Notes: generated by a model not told the origin, from the letters alone. Shown: positions 16,627-26,246, counted from the first letter of the stretch. The stretch: 64,000 nt of DNA from Ruminococcus sp. (GCF_016283395.1 NZ_JAEEMU010000045.1:39580-103579); one strand, 5' to 3'. Program-made: numbers and translations.

Positions 16627-18261
16627 TTATTTTACAGGTTCAAGAGATGATATCTTATGGAGAAGGAATTCCTGAATAAATACAGCATCATTAGATGTGA
16701 TGCCCTTGCTTGCAGTATCAACATCGCCGTTTGCCTGACCCTGTGCTGTTATAGCTTTTTCATCTGTACCGCCAAGACCATATTTATTCGGATTTGCAAG
16801 GCTCTGCATGATAAGCACTATATCAGACATATCAACATCTCCGTCACAGTTAGCATCACCCCATAATGTTACAGCAGGCAGTACAACTGTTGCAGTGGTA
16901 ACTGTAGAAGTAGTTGTCTCACTTGTCGATGTAAGTGTTGTTGCAGAAGTTGCAGAAGTTTCTGTAACTGTTGTCGCAGATGATGTAGTAGTGGTAGATG
17001 CTGTTGTGGTTGTAGTAGCAGATGAAGTTGTTGTGGAAGCAGTTTCCTTTGGCTCAAATCCTGATATCTCGTTGAAGAGCTTCTTTAATTCCTGATCCAC
17101 AAGCTTACAGGTTGCTCTGTCATAGTGCCCTTTTATAACAGTTCCGTCATCTGTAGTTGAATCAGGAGTTGACCAGAGTATAGGGCAAAGTCCGTGTTCG
17201 TATGCAGATTTGCAGACAGAGCTGAGGAAAAGTCGTACAGAATCTGTTTCTTTTCCCTTTGTAGGACAACCGTATTCGCCGACTATTACAGGTATACCCT
17301 TGTCAATGAAGCCTTTTTTCATCATTTCCATATTGTCGTTGAGTTCCTTATAGTCATCAGCTGCTCCCCATGTGGAACGTGCCTTTGCCCATGACTCATC
17401 CTTATCTTCGAGGATAGCAAAACCTGCGGGAGTATAATAATGTACCGAAACAGCCATACGGTTTGCGGGATCGTCAGGCATTTTGAAAAGAGGATCACAA
17501 GTGCGGTCAAATCCTGTATTATAGCCTGATATGAGCAAATGACGCTTAGGATTGTTACCGCCTGAATTTCTCACAACATCAACAAACTTCTGATTTATCT
17601 CGTTTACAAGTCCGTAGGACTCAGCTTTTCCGTCGGTACTTCCCCACGGATTCCATACGCTCTCCCAGCCAAGCTCCTCATTCTGTGACTCGAACATGAG
17701 CTTGTCGCCGTAATCCTTGAAGCTGTCAGATATCTGCTCCCACATTACCTTGTAACGCTTCATACATTCGTCCTTATTATCGGGAAATGTATTGACCCAG
17801 CCGTTGTCCCAGTGGATATTGATGATACAGTACATATCAGCGTCTATTACCCAGTCAACGATCTCATGTACACGCGCATCGAGCTCCTCGCTGATCTTAT
17901 AGTTATCACCCATAAGGTTTGACCACGCCACAGGCACACGAACGACTCCGAAGCCCTCGTCAGCCATTCCCTGTATCATGGCTTTTGTGATAACGGGGCT
18001 GCCCCATGCTGTTTCATAATCCTTAACAGTAAGGATACCGTCGCCCCACTGAGCGTCAACATCGGCTATCCAGTCGCCGCAGGCTTCCATGGTATTGCCG
18101 AGGTTTATGCCTATTCCCATGTCCTTGACTATCTCCATAGTCGTCATGTCGCGTATACTGTTATCAGCAGCACACACTTTCCTTTCGTATTGCGGAAAAC
18201 TTCCTAAAACAGAAGTCAGCATAGCAGCCGCAACAACAAAACTCGCTTTCTTGATCACCAT
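16627..18261 (-). CDS. GH5 endoglucanase with C-terminal dockerin
   Basis: A 544-residue secreted cellulase. Signal peptide to about residue 31; GH5 catalytic domain about 40-400 with INLGNTME at the N terminus, acid/base Glu195 (ESQNEELG) and nucleophile Glu329 (VGEYGCP), close to subfamily GH5_4. A Thr/Ser linker (about 407-462) leads to a dockerin (467-544) whose two loops are GDANCDGDVDMSDIVLIMQ and NGDVDTASKGITSNDAVFIQ, separated by an insert with NPNKYGLGGTD typical of Ruminococcus. It would cut internal beta-1,4-glucan bonds as a cellulosome component. It has its own promoter and terminator, so it is a single-gene unit. Confidence 0.94.
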   Translation of the reverse strand: MVIKKASFVVAAAMLTSVLGSFPQYERKVCAADNSIRDMTTMEIVKDMGIGINLGNTMEACGDWIADVDAQWGDGILTVKDYETAWGSPVITKAMIQGMADEGFGVVRVPVAWSNLMGDNYKISEELDARVHEIVDWVIDADMYCIINIHWDNGWVNTFPDNKDECMKRYKVMWEQISDSFKDYGDKLMFESQNEELGWESVWNPWGSTDGKAESYGLVNEINQKFVDVVRNSGGNNPKRHLLISGYNTGFDRTCDPLFKMPDDPANRMAVSVHYYTPAGFAILEDKDESWAKARSTWGAADDYKELNDNMEMMKKGFIDKGIPVIVGEYGCPTKGKETDSVRLFLSSVCKSAYEHGLCPILWSTPDSTTDDGTVIKGHYDRATCKLVDQELKKLFNEISGFEPKETASTTTSSATTTTTASTTTTSSATTVTETSATSATTLTSTSETTTSTVTTATVVLPAVTLWGDANCDGDVDMSDIVLIMQSLANPNKYGLGGTDEKAITAQGQANGDVDTASKGITSNDAVFIQEFLLHKISSLEPVK

Positions 18262-18314
18262 AAAAAATCCTCCTTAAATTTTTAATATCCCGATCGAACC
18301 TCTCCCTGATCTGT

Positions 18315-18343
18315 ATTATATCACCTTTTTTTATACAATGCAA
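18315..18343 (-). promoter_or_regulatory. Probable SigA promoter of the GH5 gene
   Basis: Minus strand TTGCAT, a 17-base spacer and TATAAT, about 50 bases upstream of the start. A strong AAGGAGGA ribosome site precedes the ATG. Confidence 0.7.
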
Positions 18344-18470
18344 CATCATTTTGATATTTTTAGGCACTAAAAGTAATAATATTGTTATATATTGAACCTA
18401 ATCTGTGTTTTGTCCACCCAAAGTTAAAAATCAGCAGTAAAAACCACATATTCTTTCTGAGCTAAATAAC

Positions 18471-18514
18471 AAAAAAATCGCGGAACGACATTTCAACAGA
18501 AATGTTATTCCACG
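18471..18514 (-). terminator. Terminator of the GGDEF-EAL gene
   Basis: Minus strand long stem (CGTGGAATAACATTTC against GAAATGTCGTTCCGCG, two mismatches) with a 4-base loop followed by seven T. Confidence 0.9.
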
Positions 18515-18548
18515 ATAATAATTATTAATATTTATATCAGCACTTTAT

Positions 18549-20504
18549 TCAGGCTGATTTTATCTCTTTGCATACGCTTAACTCACCGGAAGCAATACGC
18601 TCCCTGAGCTGCTCTAACGGCACAGGCTTGCTGAAAAGATAGCCCTGTACTCGTTCACAGCCTATATTGCCAAGAAACTCATACTGTTCCTCAGTCTCGA
18701 CACCTTCGGTAAGTGATATCATTTTGAGCTGCTTTGTAAGATCAACAATGTTTTCAAGTATCGGTCTTGTCTTTTCATTGCTCTTAAAGCCCGAAAGGAA
18801 CTTCATATCTATCTTCAGAACATCAAAGTGATAATCCTTCAGAACATTCAATGAAGAATAACCGCTTCCGAAATCATCGAGCCATACTTTATAACCGAAA
18901 TCTCTGAGCTTCTTTATAGCATCAGGCAGGAAGTCCTGCTGTACTGTAAGTGCGCTTTCTGTTATCTCAACATCTATGAATTCCTTTGGCACATTGTATT
19001 TCTCCACTGTTTCGCACAGGTATCCCACAATATCGCAAAGCTCGAAATCAAGCCTCGAAAAGTTAAGAGATACGGGAGCAAAAGGCTTGTGGTTATCAAC
19101 AGAGTCACGATAATCCTTGCATACCGCCTCGATTATATACTTATCAAGCTTATATATCTGGCGATACTCCTCAAGTATTTCGATAAATATACCCGGTGAA
19201 AGAAGTCCGTATTTCGGATCCTGCCACCTTGCAAGAGCTTCAAGACCGCATATACAGCCTGTTTTCGTTGAAACTATAGGCTGATAATATACTTTTATAT
19301 AATCGTTCTGGATAGCCGTATCAATGTTATTAACGATATACTGTTTAAGGTGGAACTTATCCTCCAGTGACTTATCATAGAAACGAAGCGTCCTGTCATA
19401 GTGCTTTTTGATACTGTTGCAGGCAAAACGAGCGCGGTCACAGGCAAGACTTACGTCAGACTCATTGCCTATAGGCTTGTAAGCACCGCATTTAAGTTCA
19501 AGATGCACCTCTCTTTGCTGCTTTTTGACCTCTCCCGAAAGTTCGCCGATAACGTTCTGCACTCCGTCAACTCTTGTAAGTACAACGAAATGGTCATCGG
19601 AATATCTTGAAACAAGAGAATTATTGAAAGCCGCATCTATCATATGAGCAATCCTTTTAAGCAGATCATTTCCCTCGTGGAAGCCGTACTTCTCATTATA
19701 CGACTTGAAATTCTCGATATCAAAGAAAAGGAAAATTATGCTCTCTCTGTCAGTAGTTACGTAATTGAGGAGCTTTTCTGCTTCTGTACGAAAATACACC
19801 ATATTATGTATGCCTGTAAGCTCGTCCTCAACGGATATCTTTGAAAGATAGGTGTTGACCTCTTCAAGATTTTGATCTTTGAGAGCCTGTGAACGAGTAT
19901 TGTTATAATTAGCTATGCATACCATCATGGTAGATATCCACATTATAAAGAAATTGATGCGTGTAGCATCTGTTGTGCCTAACTGCCCCGTATTCACAGC
20001 TACCATATCATCTATCTTGTAGAAGAAATACATATATGACGATGCTGATATAAGAAAAGCGGCATATGGCTTCCATGTAAGGAGACACAGCGAAAAGAGC
20101 TCCATAGTAAGGAAAGTCAGTATCTGTTCGCCCTTGGAATAATCATTCAGCGATATCTTTACGCCGAAATAGATACAAACGAACGTAAATACCCATTTTA
20201 TGACCAAGCCGACTCCCTTGTCGATCTTTTTTCCCCTTAGATACCTTATGGCATAAACGAGCATTATTATTCCTGAGGCAAGAAGAACAAGGTAATTGGC
20301 ATAATACTTCTCAAAGTAATGCTTAAAATTGCTTTGAAGATTATTCTCGAATATGGTCTTTGTCATTCTTATGAGCATCCATACCTCAAGTACAATGACT
20401 ACCATAGACATATATATGCTTGCGCGCATATTTGTCCTGTAAAAATAGTCACGGACATACTTGCTTTGCTTCTCAAAACCAAGTCCTTGCAGCAGTACTT
20501 TCAT
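18549..20504 (-). CDS. Membrane protein with degenerate GGDEF and intact EAL domain (probable c-di-GMP phosphodiesterase)
   Basis: A 651-residue protein with about six N-terminal membrane segments (residues 30-200), a GGDEF domain (about 215-375) and an EAL domain (about 390-640). The GGDEF signature is SDDHF, which should abolish cyclase activity. The EAL domain keeps the key motifs: GLEALARWQ, DVEITES, WLDDFGSGYSSL, LKIDMKFL and LTEGVETEEQ. It is therefore expected to hydrolyse cyclic di-GMP, with the GGDEF domain as a possible GTP sensor. It has a consensus promoter and own terminator. It diverges from the PglX-like gene. Confidence 0.9.
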   Translation of the reverse strand: MKVLLQGLGFEKQSKYVRDYFYRTNMRASIYMSMVVIVLEVWMLIRMTKTIFENNLQSNFKHYFEKYYANYLVLLASGIIMLVYAIRYLRGKKIDKGVGLVIKWVFTFVCIYFGVKISLNDYSKGEQILTFLTMELFSLCLLTWKPYAAFLISASSYMYFFYKIDDMVAVNTGQLGTTDATRINFFIMWISTMMVCIANYNNTRSQALKDQNLEEVNTYLSKISVEDELTGIHNMVYFRTEAEKLLNYVTTDRESIIFLFFDIENFKSYNEKYGFHEGNDLLKRIAHMIDAAFNNSLVSRYSDDHFVVLTRVDGVQNVIGELSGEVKKQQREVHLELKCGAYKPIGNESDVSLACDRARFACNSIKKHYDRTLRFYDKSLEDKFHLKQYIVNNIDTAIQNDYIKVYYQPIVSTKTGCICGLEALARWQDPKYGLLSPGIFIEILEEYRQIYKLDKYIIEAVCKDYRDSVDNHKPFAPVSLNFSRLDFELCDIVGYLCETVEKYNVPKEFIDVEITESALTVQQDFLPDAIKKLRDFGYKVWLDDFGSGYSSLNVLKDYHFDVLKIDMKFLSGFKSNEKTRPILENIVDLTKQLKMISLTEGVETEEQYEFLGNIGCERVQGYLFSKPVPLEQLRERIASGELSVCKEIKSA

Positions 20505-20556
20505 GAATTATCCCCCCTTAACGTAATTCACAAAAATAAATATTTAATTCATTGAC

Positions 20557-20585
20557 ATTATAACATATTCACTGTAAGTTGTCAA
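20557..20585 (-). promoter_or_regulatory. Consensus SigA promoter of the GGDEF-EAL gene
   Basis: Minus strand TTGACA, 17-base spacer, TATAAT: a full consensus match, about 53 bases upstream of the start. Confidence 0.85.
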
Positions 20586-20723
20586 TAGAAACGTTGATAA
20601 TTTGGCGTTTTTGTACATATAAGCAGCTTAAAAACAATTATTAAGGCGGTTTTTGAGATAATATCCACTTCCCAAAAGTATAAAATAATACAAAATAAAC
20701 TTACCGTGATATTTTTTGTCATA

Positions 20724-20752
20724 TTGCTTTGCGGAAATTTTTATAGTATAAT
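20724..20752 (+). promoter_or_regulatory. Probable SigA promoter of the PglX-like gene
   Basis: TTGCTT, 17-base spacer, TATAAT. The predicted start of transcription (about 20759) lies downstream of the ATG at 20706, so that ATG cannot be the start of translation from this promoter. Confidence 0.75.
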
Positions 20753-20777
20753 AATAATACGAAAGGTGGGAGAACAG

Positions 20778-22853
20778 TTGAAAAAGACTTTGATAAAAAA
20801 CATTGCCGCATCAATAAAAAACTTTCTTACTGATGAATTGAGTTCCGATGATGCTGAAAAGCTTTCTTTTGAAGTTTTTTTCTGCTCCGTTTCTGCACGT
20901 TATATGTACGAAAACGGCTTTGACGGTTTTCATGCTCCCACAGATATGCACAGGCTCATGCCTGAAATATTCACTCAGCTATGCGACAGCAGAGCCCAGC
21001 TGCTATCACAGAAAGTCTTTGATATGCTCTCTGCGGTACCCCATGAAAAATGGCTGAAAAACGCACAGCTTATCGGTCAGCTGTACCAATACTTCAACAA
21101 CGACCGCAAGGACAGGATATTCAGCGAGCTTAAAAAGAATATAAAAATAAGCGCAGACAATCTGCCTGCGGCTACTCAGATATTTACTCCCGACTGGATA
21201 GTGCGATATATGACCGAAAACACTCTCGGCAGGATATTAGCAGAAAACTGCGGATATGATACGTCCGAGCTGCAATATCTTGTTCCCGTAAAGACAAAAT
21301 GCAAAAAAACCTTATCCCCCGAGGAGATATCTTTTCTTGACCCTTGCATGGGCAGCGGCAATATCCTTTTGTATTCATTCGACCTTTTTATGAAGCTTTA
21401 CCTTTCAAAGGGATACAGCGAAATACAGGCTTGCAGGCTCATACTAACGAAAAATCTTTTCGGTATAGATATTGACAGCCGTGCCCGCAGACTTGCTCAT
21501 TTTTCACTGCTGATGAAGGCTTGCGAATACTGTTCCGAAGTTTTAAGCTCAGGCATAAAGCCTCAGCTGTATGATATGGAAGATATTACTACAAATGAGA
21601 ATGATATTTTCTTTAACAGCAGCCTTTTCGGCAGTCTCATAAGACCTGTAACTCTGCCCAATATCGGCAATACAAAAGCTATGAAGCTGTATGAGCTGCT
21701 CACAAGGAAATATTCGGCTGTAGTCACTAATCCCCCTTACATGAGCACAAGGAATATGAACAGCAGTCTCCTTGAGTTTATGAAAAATAATTACGCAGAG
21801 TACTCCGCTGATCTATTTTCGGCGTTCATAATCCGCTGCACCGAGCTTACCGAAAACGGCGGCTATCTCGGTTTTCTTACTCCTTATGTTTGGATGTTCA
21901 TCAAAAGCTATGAGGAGCTGCGGAAGCACCTGTTTACTCAGAAGCATATCAATAATCTGATACAGTTCGAGTATTCCGCATTCTATGACGCAACCGTTCC
22001 TTTATGCGCGTTTACTGCAAAGAACTCGCAGTCAGATGAAATGAGCACTTTCTTCCGTCTGACGGATTTCAGAGGCGGACTTGAAGTGCAGCAGGAAATG
22101 TTCCTCAAAGCTCTGACTGACGAAAACTGCGGCTATGTTTACCAAACGGACTCCAAAACCTTTGAGAATATCCCCTCATGTCCTGCTGCTTACTGGTTAA
22201 GCCCGAAGATATCGGAGCTTTACGCGAAATATCCTCCACTCGGTAGCATTGCTGCTCCGCGCAAGGGCAATTCTACCTCTGACAATGAGCGTTTTCTCAG
22301 GCTATGGTACGAAGTGGACAAAAACAAGATGAACCTTTGCTGCCGACACATAGACAGAGCCGAAACGCTGATAAAACGCTGGTTCCCATACAATAAGGGC
22401 GGCGGATACCGCAAGTGGTACGGCTTTAACGACTATCTTATCGACTGGTATGACGATGCCGCGGAGATGAGAAGCATACCTACCGCTGTTATTGCAAATT
22501 ATAAGTACTTCACCATGCCGGGACTTACATGGTCTACCCTCACAAGCGGCAAATTCAGCATAAGGCAGTTCGGGGAAGGCTATATCTTTGACAACGGCGG
22601 CTGCTGTATATTCGAGCTTGGCGACAAAAAAAGCTACATCTGCGCACTGCTCAATTCCAAAGTTTTCGCATATATTTTCGGTCAGCTCAACCCTACGCTG
22701 AATTTTCAGTCGGGAGAAGTCGCAAAGTTCCCCTTCGTTTACAAAAAATCGACTGCTGTTGATAAGCTTGCCGAGGAATGTACAGCCATTTCAAAAGCCG
22801 AGTATGACAGCTTTGAGACAAGCCGTGATTTCAAACGCCACCCCCTCGTATAA
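20778..22853 (+). CDS. Orphan PglX-like adenine-specific DNA methyltransferase
   Basis: A class I SAM-dependent N6-adenine methyltransferase of about 691 residues. The SAM motif I region is FLDPCMGSGNILLYSFDLF, and the catalytic motif IV is NPPY (AVVTNPPYMSTRNMNSSLLEFM). QIFTPDWIVRYMTENTLGR precedes motif I, a combination characteristic of PglX, the methylase of BREX defence systems, and of related type IIG enzymes. A target-recognition-like region fills the C-terminal half (YWLSPKISELYAKYPPLGSIAAPRKGNSTSDNERFLR). I start at TTG 20778, behind AAGGTGGGAG and the promoter above. Full BREX PglX is about 1200 residues, so this is short. No pglZ, brxC or other BREX gene is nearby. Confidence 0.82.
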   Translation: MKKTLIKNIAASIKNFLTDELSSDDAEKLSFEVFFCSVSARYMYENGFDGFHAPTDMHRLMPEIFTQLCDSRAQLLSQKVFDMLSAVPHEKWLKNAQLIGQLYQYFNNDRKDRIFSELKKNIKISADNLPAATQIFTPDWIVRYMTENTLGRILAENCGYDTSELQYLVPVKTKCKKTLSPEEISFLDPCMGSGNILLYSFDLFMKLYLSKGYSEIQACRLILTKNLFGIDIDSRARRLAHFSLLMKACEYCSEVLSSGIKPQLYDMEDITTNENDIFFNSSLFGSLIRPVTLPNIGNTKAMKLYELLTRKYSAVVTNPPYMSTRNMNSSLLEFMKNNYAEYSADLFSAFIIRCTELTENGGYLGFLTPYVWMFIKSYEELRKHLFTQKHINNLIQFEYSAFYDATVPLCAFTAKNSQSDEMSTFFRLTDFRGGLEVQQEMFLKALTDENCGYVYQTDSKTFENIPSCPAAYWLSPKISELYAKYPPLGSIAAPRKGNSTSDNERFLRLWYEVDKNKMNLCCRHIDRAETLIKRWFPYNKGGGYRKWYGFNDYLIDWYDDAAEMRSIPTAVIANYKYFTMPGLTWSTLTSGKFSIRQFGEGYIFDNGGCCIFELGDKKSYICALLNSKVFAYIFGQLNPTLNFQSGEVAKFPFVYKKSTAVDKLAEECTAISKAEYDSFETSRDFKRHPLV

Positions 22854-22857
22854 ACCT

Positions 22858-22910
22858 TTAGCCGTTAGCAAGTGAGTAGTGAGTAGGATTGCAGGGAACG
22901 CCGCCCTCGG
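22858..22910. repeat. Composite dispersed repeat, copy 1 (heptads plus partial palindrome)
   Basis: TAGCCGT, TAGCAAG, TGAGTAG, TGAGTAG run at 7-base spacing and are followed by TGCAGGGAACGCCGCCCT, a decayed version of the palindrome at 48632-48653 read in the other direction. Confidence 0.65.
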
Positions 22911-22995
22911 CTTTCCGCGCCTTACGCTGCAAATAACATGAGCGTCCCATACACACATACTTGCCATCTTCCATAACTATCATCTTTATATCACG

Positions 22996-23023
22996 TAAAA
23001 AAGGGCGGAAATATCCGCCCTTT
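22996..23023 (-). terminator. Terminator of the GH43 gene
   Basis: Minus strand stem AAAGGGCGGA / TCCGCCCTTT with a 4-base loop followed by a T run, 3 bases after the stop codon. Confidence 0.9.
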
Positions 23024-23025
23024 AA

Positions 23026-25917
23026 TTATCCAACCGTAACTGTAGCCGTTACGCTCTTATTTGCCGGTGATATCTCGGCATCATCGCTGAGATTAAGTAC
23101 AGGTGTACCGTTTCCGTCAAAGCACACTCTCTTTATGCGTGTATGTCTGCACGGGTCATAGAGTGGGTCTTTATTATAAGTTCCGCAGCCCTGTGTTGCA
23201 TGACTTGCAGGACGGGCATGATAAACTATGAGCAGATTGCCCTTTTCATCAGTAACAAAGCTGTTATGTCCCGGACCAGACTGGTCTTTAAGGTCTGAGG
23301 TCTGTAGTACGGGACTGCTCAGCTTTTTCCAGCTGCTTATATCCATAAGGTCGGAATTAATATCAGCTTCAAGCCTGCCGACGCAGTATTCCGAGCCCGT
23401 ACCAGATGCAGAAAAGAAAACATACACTTTCTTGTCAGTTTTCAGTACTGCCGCCCCCTCATTTACACGGTTATTCACCTTTTCCCAGTTAAATTCGGGC
23501 TTTGTGAGCATTATGGGCTTTGAAGTGAGCTTCCACGGCTGTGACGGGTCTATCTCCGCCATAAACAGTGAGGAGTCCCCTTTTATTTCCGCCCATATAA
23601 CATAGTGCTTTCCTTTGTTCTCGAAATATGTCATATCCAATGAAAAATTTGCAAATGACGATGTGTCCCCCGATGACGCCTGCATTTGTCCGCACTCTGT
23701 CCAGCTGCCCGTAAAGGGGTCACCGTCACATTTCAGCACATAGGGTCTTATTGCCCATATATCGCCACTTGCGCCTGCGGCAAAGAAAATATACCACGAA
23801 TTGCCTATCTTGTGCATTTCGGGTGCCCAGATATGCTTGGCAAGTATACCGCTCGAATGGGCTTTCCATATAGTTTTTTCCTCAGCAGAAGCAAGTCCGC
23901 CCACAGTATTGCTGCGTCTGAGAATTATGCGGTCATAGCCTTTGTCAACGCTGCCGTATGCAGGATAAGAAGCTGTAAAATAGTAGTAACCGTCCTCGCC
24001 GTCAACTACATAGGGGTCGGCTCTTTCCTTTATAAAAGGGTTATCGTAAAGCTCCGAGCTGGACTTTACTGTGCCGCTTACCTTGTAAGTACCAGCCTTT
24101 GTTGTGTCAACTTTAGCAATATCGGAGCTGTTCCATTCAACGCTCAGTTCGCCCTTTCCACCGCCTGTATACTCAGCGGTAACAGTTTTCGGCATTTCAA
24201 GCCGCTGACCAAGCCCCACATTTACCGATACAGGCTTAACTCCCGTATTTATAGGAGCAAGTCCTGCGGAGGGATAAGCGTTTATCAGAGCTGTGTACTG
24301 ATCTGCATTTATTGGTATCACATAGCCGTGACGAGGTGTGAAGTTGAAGCTGTAACTGTTTCGGCTTACTGTTGTGAAGTTCACAAGGTCGCTTGTTTCC
24401 TGCATTACGTAATAGCCGTCACCGTAAGCATCTGACATCATAAGCCATTTGTCCTGACCGATGAGCTTGTAGATATTAGGACCCTCAACACCGATATTTC
24501 CTTCGGACACCTGTTTTATCTCGCTGTACGGTCCGCTTGCATGGTCGGCTGTAGCAAGATAAATGCGCTTGTTAGTCTCGTTCTTGTAATACATATAGTA
24601 CTTGTTTCCAACGTGGATTATATCCGAGTCGATAGCATCATTGCCGTTCTTAGGAGCAAAAAGCAGCTGCGGCTCTGTATCAAGGCGTTTCATGTCCTTG
24701 CTGTATGCGTAATACATGATAGTTCTGTCATCACGTCCGGGCACTCTCGCTGCAAAGTAAATCATGTAGGACTGCTTTTCGGGATCGTAGATAGCTTGCG
24801 GTGCCCACGCGCGGTCAGCCCCCTGCATGAGAGGATATTTATTTGCTATCTCAATGCTTGTCTCATCGAACCAGTGAACAAGGTCCGTGGACTTTGCACT
24901 GAGAAGATTTCGGTTGCTGTTCCAGCCAAGTGAGGACTTCATATCCGTAGCAAGCATATAGTACAGTCCGTCCTCGCCCTTGAAGATATAGGGGTCACGT
25001 AGACACTCCGTACCTACGCTTGATTTCCAGACTGCACCGCCGCCGTTGAGTGCCTTGAAGTTATAGCCGTCAGTACTTACTGCATATGAAAGACGCTCCT
25101 GCTCGGGAGAGTTACCGAGGAAGTATGCAAACAGATATGCCACATCGGACTTTTCAGTAGAAATCATGCTGTAAGTCTCAATATCCACTCCTTTTCCTGC
25201 AATGAAGCTTGTAAGAAGTACAAGATCGGCAGTATTTACAGTACCGTTATTGTCAATGTCGGCAACTGCCGACATAGTATCGTCAAAGCCGCCGATAACG
25301 CCTTTTTGCATGATGATTCGGTCGAATATATCAACTGCACCGTCAAAGTTAAGGTCGCCGCGGACAAATTTAAAATCGCCGCCCACAGGTCGGATATAGA
25401 ACTTCTGTCCCTCACCTGCCCAGTAGTCCCACTGGTCGATATTAGCTCCGTTTTCGTGGCTGATGTCGTATACATCAATTGCAGCATTTCCCGAGCACTC
25501 ACCTGTGATATAGTACGCATCATCTGTACGGTGAAGTATGAAATGCTGAGCCGCTGTGTCCTTGTACTCCGAGAGGTATATGTTGTTTCCGTTGGTGGAG
25601 TCGCCGTTCTCCACGGTCAGTGCAAGACTTCTGTCTTTACCCGAGAGTATGCAGCATTTTCCGTCCCCTGCACTCTCGATATGCCATACCTGAGAGTCGT
25701 CCCCCAGCTTCTCCCACTGGTTAACATTTCCGTCATTTGCCGCTGTTATGTACTTGCCGCTGAGTCGCACCATGATAGTATAATCAGCACCGCTTATTAC
25801 TTCGCCGTAGCTGTCCGCATATTCAGCTGTGACCGCAGCCCGAGCTGTAACAGGACAAGCCGTAAAAGCAAGTGCAGCCGCGCCTGCTGCCGCAAACAGC
25901 CGTTTAAGTTTTCCCAT
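23026..25917 (-). CDS. Secreted CBM13-dockerin-GH43-Ig-GH43 enzyme
   Basis: A 963-residue secreted protein. Signal peptide to about residue 28; a ricin-type beta-trefoil (CBM13, about 43-176) with QxW-like repeats (NVNQWEKLG..SQVWHIE, GANIDQWDYWAGEGQKFYI). An internal dockerin follows (about 187-244: GDLNFDGAVDIFDRIIMQ and ADIDNNGTVNTADLVLLTS). A first five-bladed GH43-like domain is at about 255-560 (ECLRDPYIFKGEDGLYYML, WAPQAIYDPEK), a Big_4-like Ig domain at about 565-620, and a second GH43 domain at about 627-940 (ERADPYVVDGEDGYYYF, HIWAPEMHKIG). GH43 enzymes are arabinofuranosidases, arabinanases or xylosidases, so side-chain or arabinan attack is likely. The gene starts 11 bases after the TfoX-like stop, with AGGAGG between them, so it may be co-transcribed with that gene. 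Confidence 0.91.
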   Translation of the reverse strand: MGKLKRLFAAAGAAALAFTACPVTARAAVTAEYADSYGEVISGADYTIMVRLSGKYITAANDGNVNQWEKLGDDSQVWHIESAGDGKCCILSGKDRSLALTVENGDSTNGNNIYLSEYKDTAAQHFILHRTDDAYYITGECSGNAAIDVYDISHENGANIDQWDYWAGEGQKFYIRPVGGDFKFVRGDLNFDGAVDIFDRIIMQKGVIGGFDDTMSAVADIDNNGTVNTADLVLLTSFIAGKGVDIETYSMISTEKSDVAYLFAYFLGNSPEQERLSYAVSTDGYNFKALNGGGAVWKSSVGTECLRDPYIFKGEDGLYYMLATDMKSSLGWNSNRNLLSAKSTDLVHWFDETSIEIANKYPLMQGADRAWAPQAIYDPEKQSYMIYFAARVPGRDDRTIMYYAYSKDMKRLDTEPQLLFAPKNGNDAIDSDIIHVGNKYYMYYKNETNKRIYLATADHASGPYSEIKQVSEGNIGVEGPNIYKLIGQDKWLMMSDAYGDGYYVMQETSDLVNFTTVSRNSYSFNFTPRHGYVIPINADQYTALINAYPSAGLAPINTGVKPVSVNVGLGQRLEMPKTVTAEYTGGGKGELSVEWNSSDIAKVDTTKAGTYKVSGTVKSSSELYDNPFIKERADPYVVDGEDGYYYFTASYPAYGSVDKGYDRIILRRSNTVGGLASAEEKTIWKAHSSGILAKHIWAPEMHKIGNSWYIFFAAGASGDIWAIRPYVLKCDGDPFTGSWTECGQMQASSGDTSSFANFSLDMTYFENKGKHYVIWAEIKGDSSLFMAEIDPSQPWKLTSKPIMLTKPEFNWEKVNNRVNEGAAVLKTDKKVYVFFSASGTGSEYCVGRLEADINSDLMDISSWKKLSSPVLQTSDLKDQSGPGHNSFVTDEKGNLLIVYHARPASHATQGCGTYNKDPLYDPCRHTRIKRVCFDGNGTPVLNLSDDAEISPANKSVTATVTVG

Positions 25918-25928
25918 TTTTCAACCTC

Positions 25929-26246
25929 CTATTTACGTTTTTTCTTAGGCAATGGCAGTTCGTCAACCATTGTCTCAAAAAGCTCCTTCAGAAATGCTTT
26001 ATTCTCAATATCCTCAACAAGCAGCATTCCCTTTGCACCTTCATATGGTATTTCAAGCGTTACATCGGGAATAAGTGCTCTTGCTTTTTTCGTATCCTTT
26101 ACAAGAAATCTGTCATCATAGATACCGCCGATAACTCTGCCCTGATAGTAGATGATGTACTCCCCCATCATAGCCCTGTAGGATATATCGCTGAGTTCCG
26201 AGAGCTGTTCCAGTACAAATTCAAGATAGTCCTTTGATGAAGCCAT
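25929..26246 (-). CDS. TfoX N-terminal domain-like protein
   Basis: A 105-residue protein beginning MASSKDYLEFVLEQLSELSD, with YRAMMGEYIIYYQGRVIGGIYDDRFLVKDT in the middle and KELFETMVDELPLPKKKRK at the end. This is the TfoX N-terminal domain fold, seen as stand-alone small proteins in many Firmicutes. In gamma-proteobacteria TfoX drives competence; a stand-alone domain in Firmicutes has no firm role. I start at 26246, with AAAGGA upstream; the longer frame would run into the upstream phosphatidyltransferase gene. Confidence 0.75.
   Translation of the reverse strand: MASSKDYLEFVLEQLSELSDISYRAMMGEYIIYYQGRVIGGIYDDRFLVKDTKKARALIPDVTLEIPYEGAKGMLLVEDIENKAFLKELFETMVDELPLPKKKRK

Noticed and set aside
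16808..17095. Plus-strand ORF rich in Val opposite the GH5 linker
   Set aside because: It is the antisense of the Thr/Ser linker codons (ACT/ACA), a composition artefact.
20778..22853. A BREX system around the PglX-like gene
   Set aside because: No brxA, brxB, brxC, pglZ or brxL homologue is visible in the neighbouring genes.
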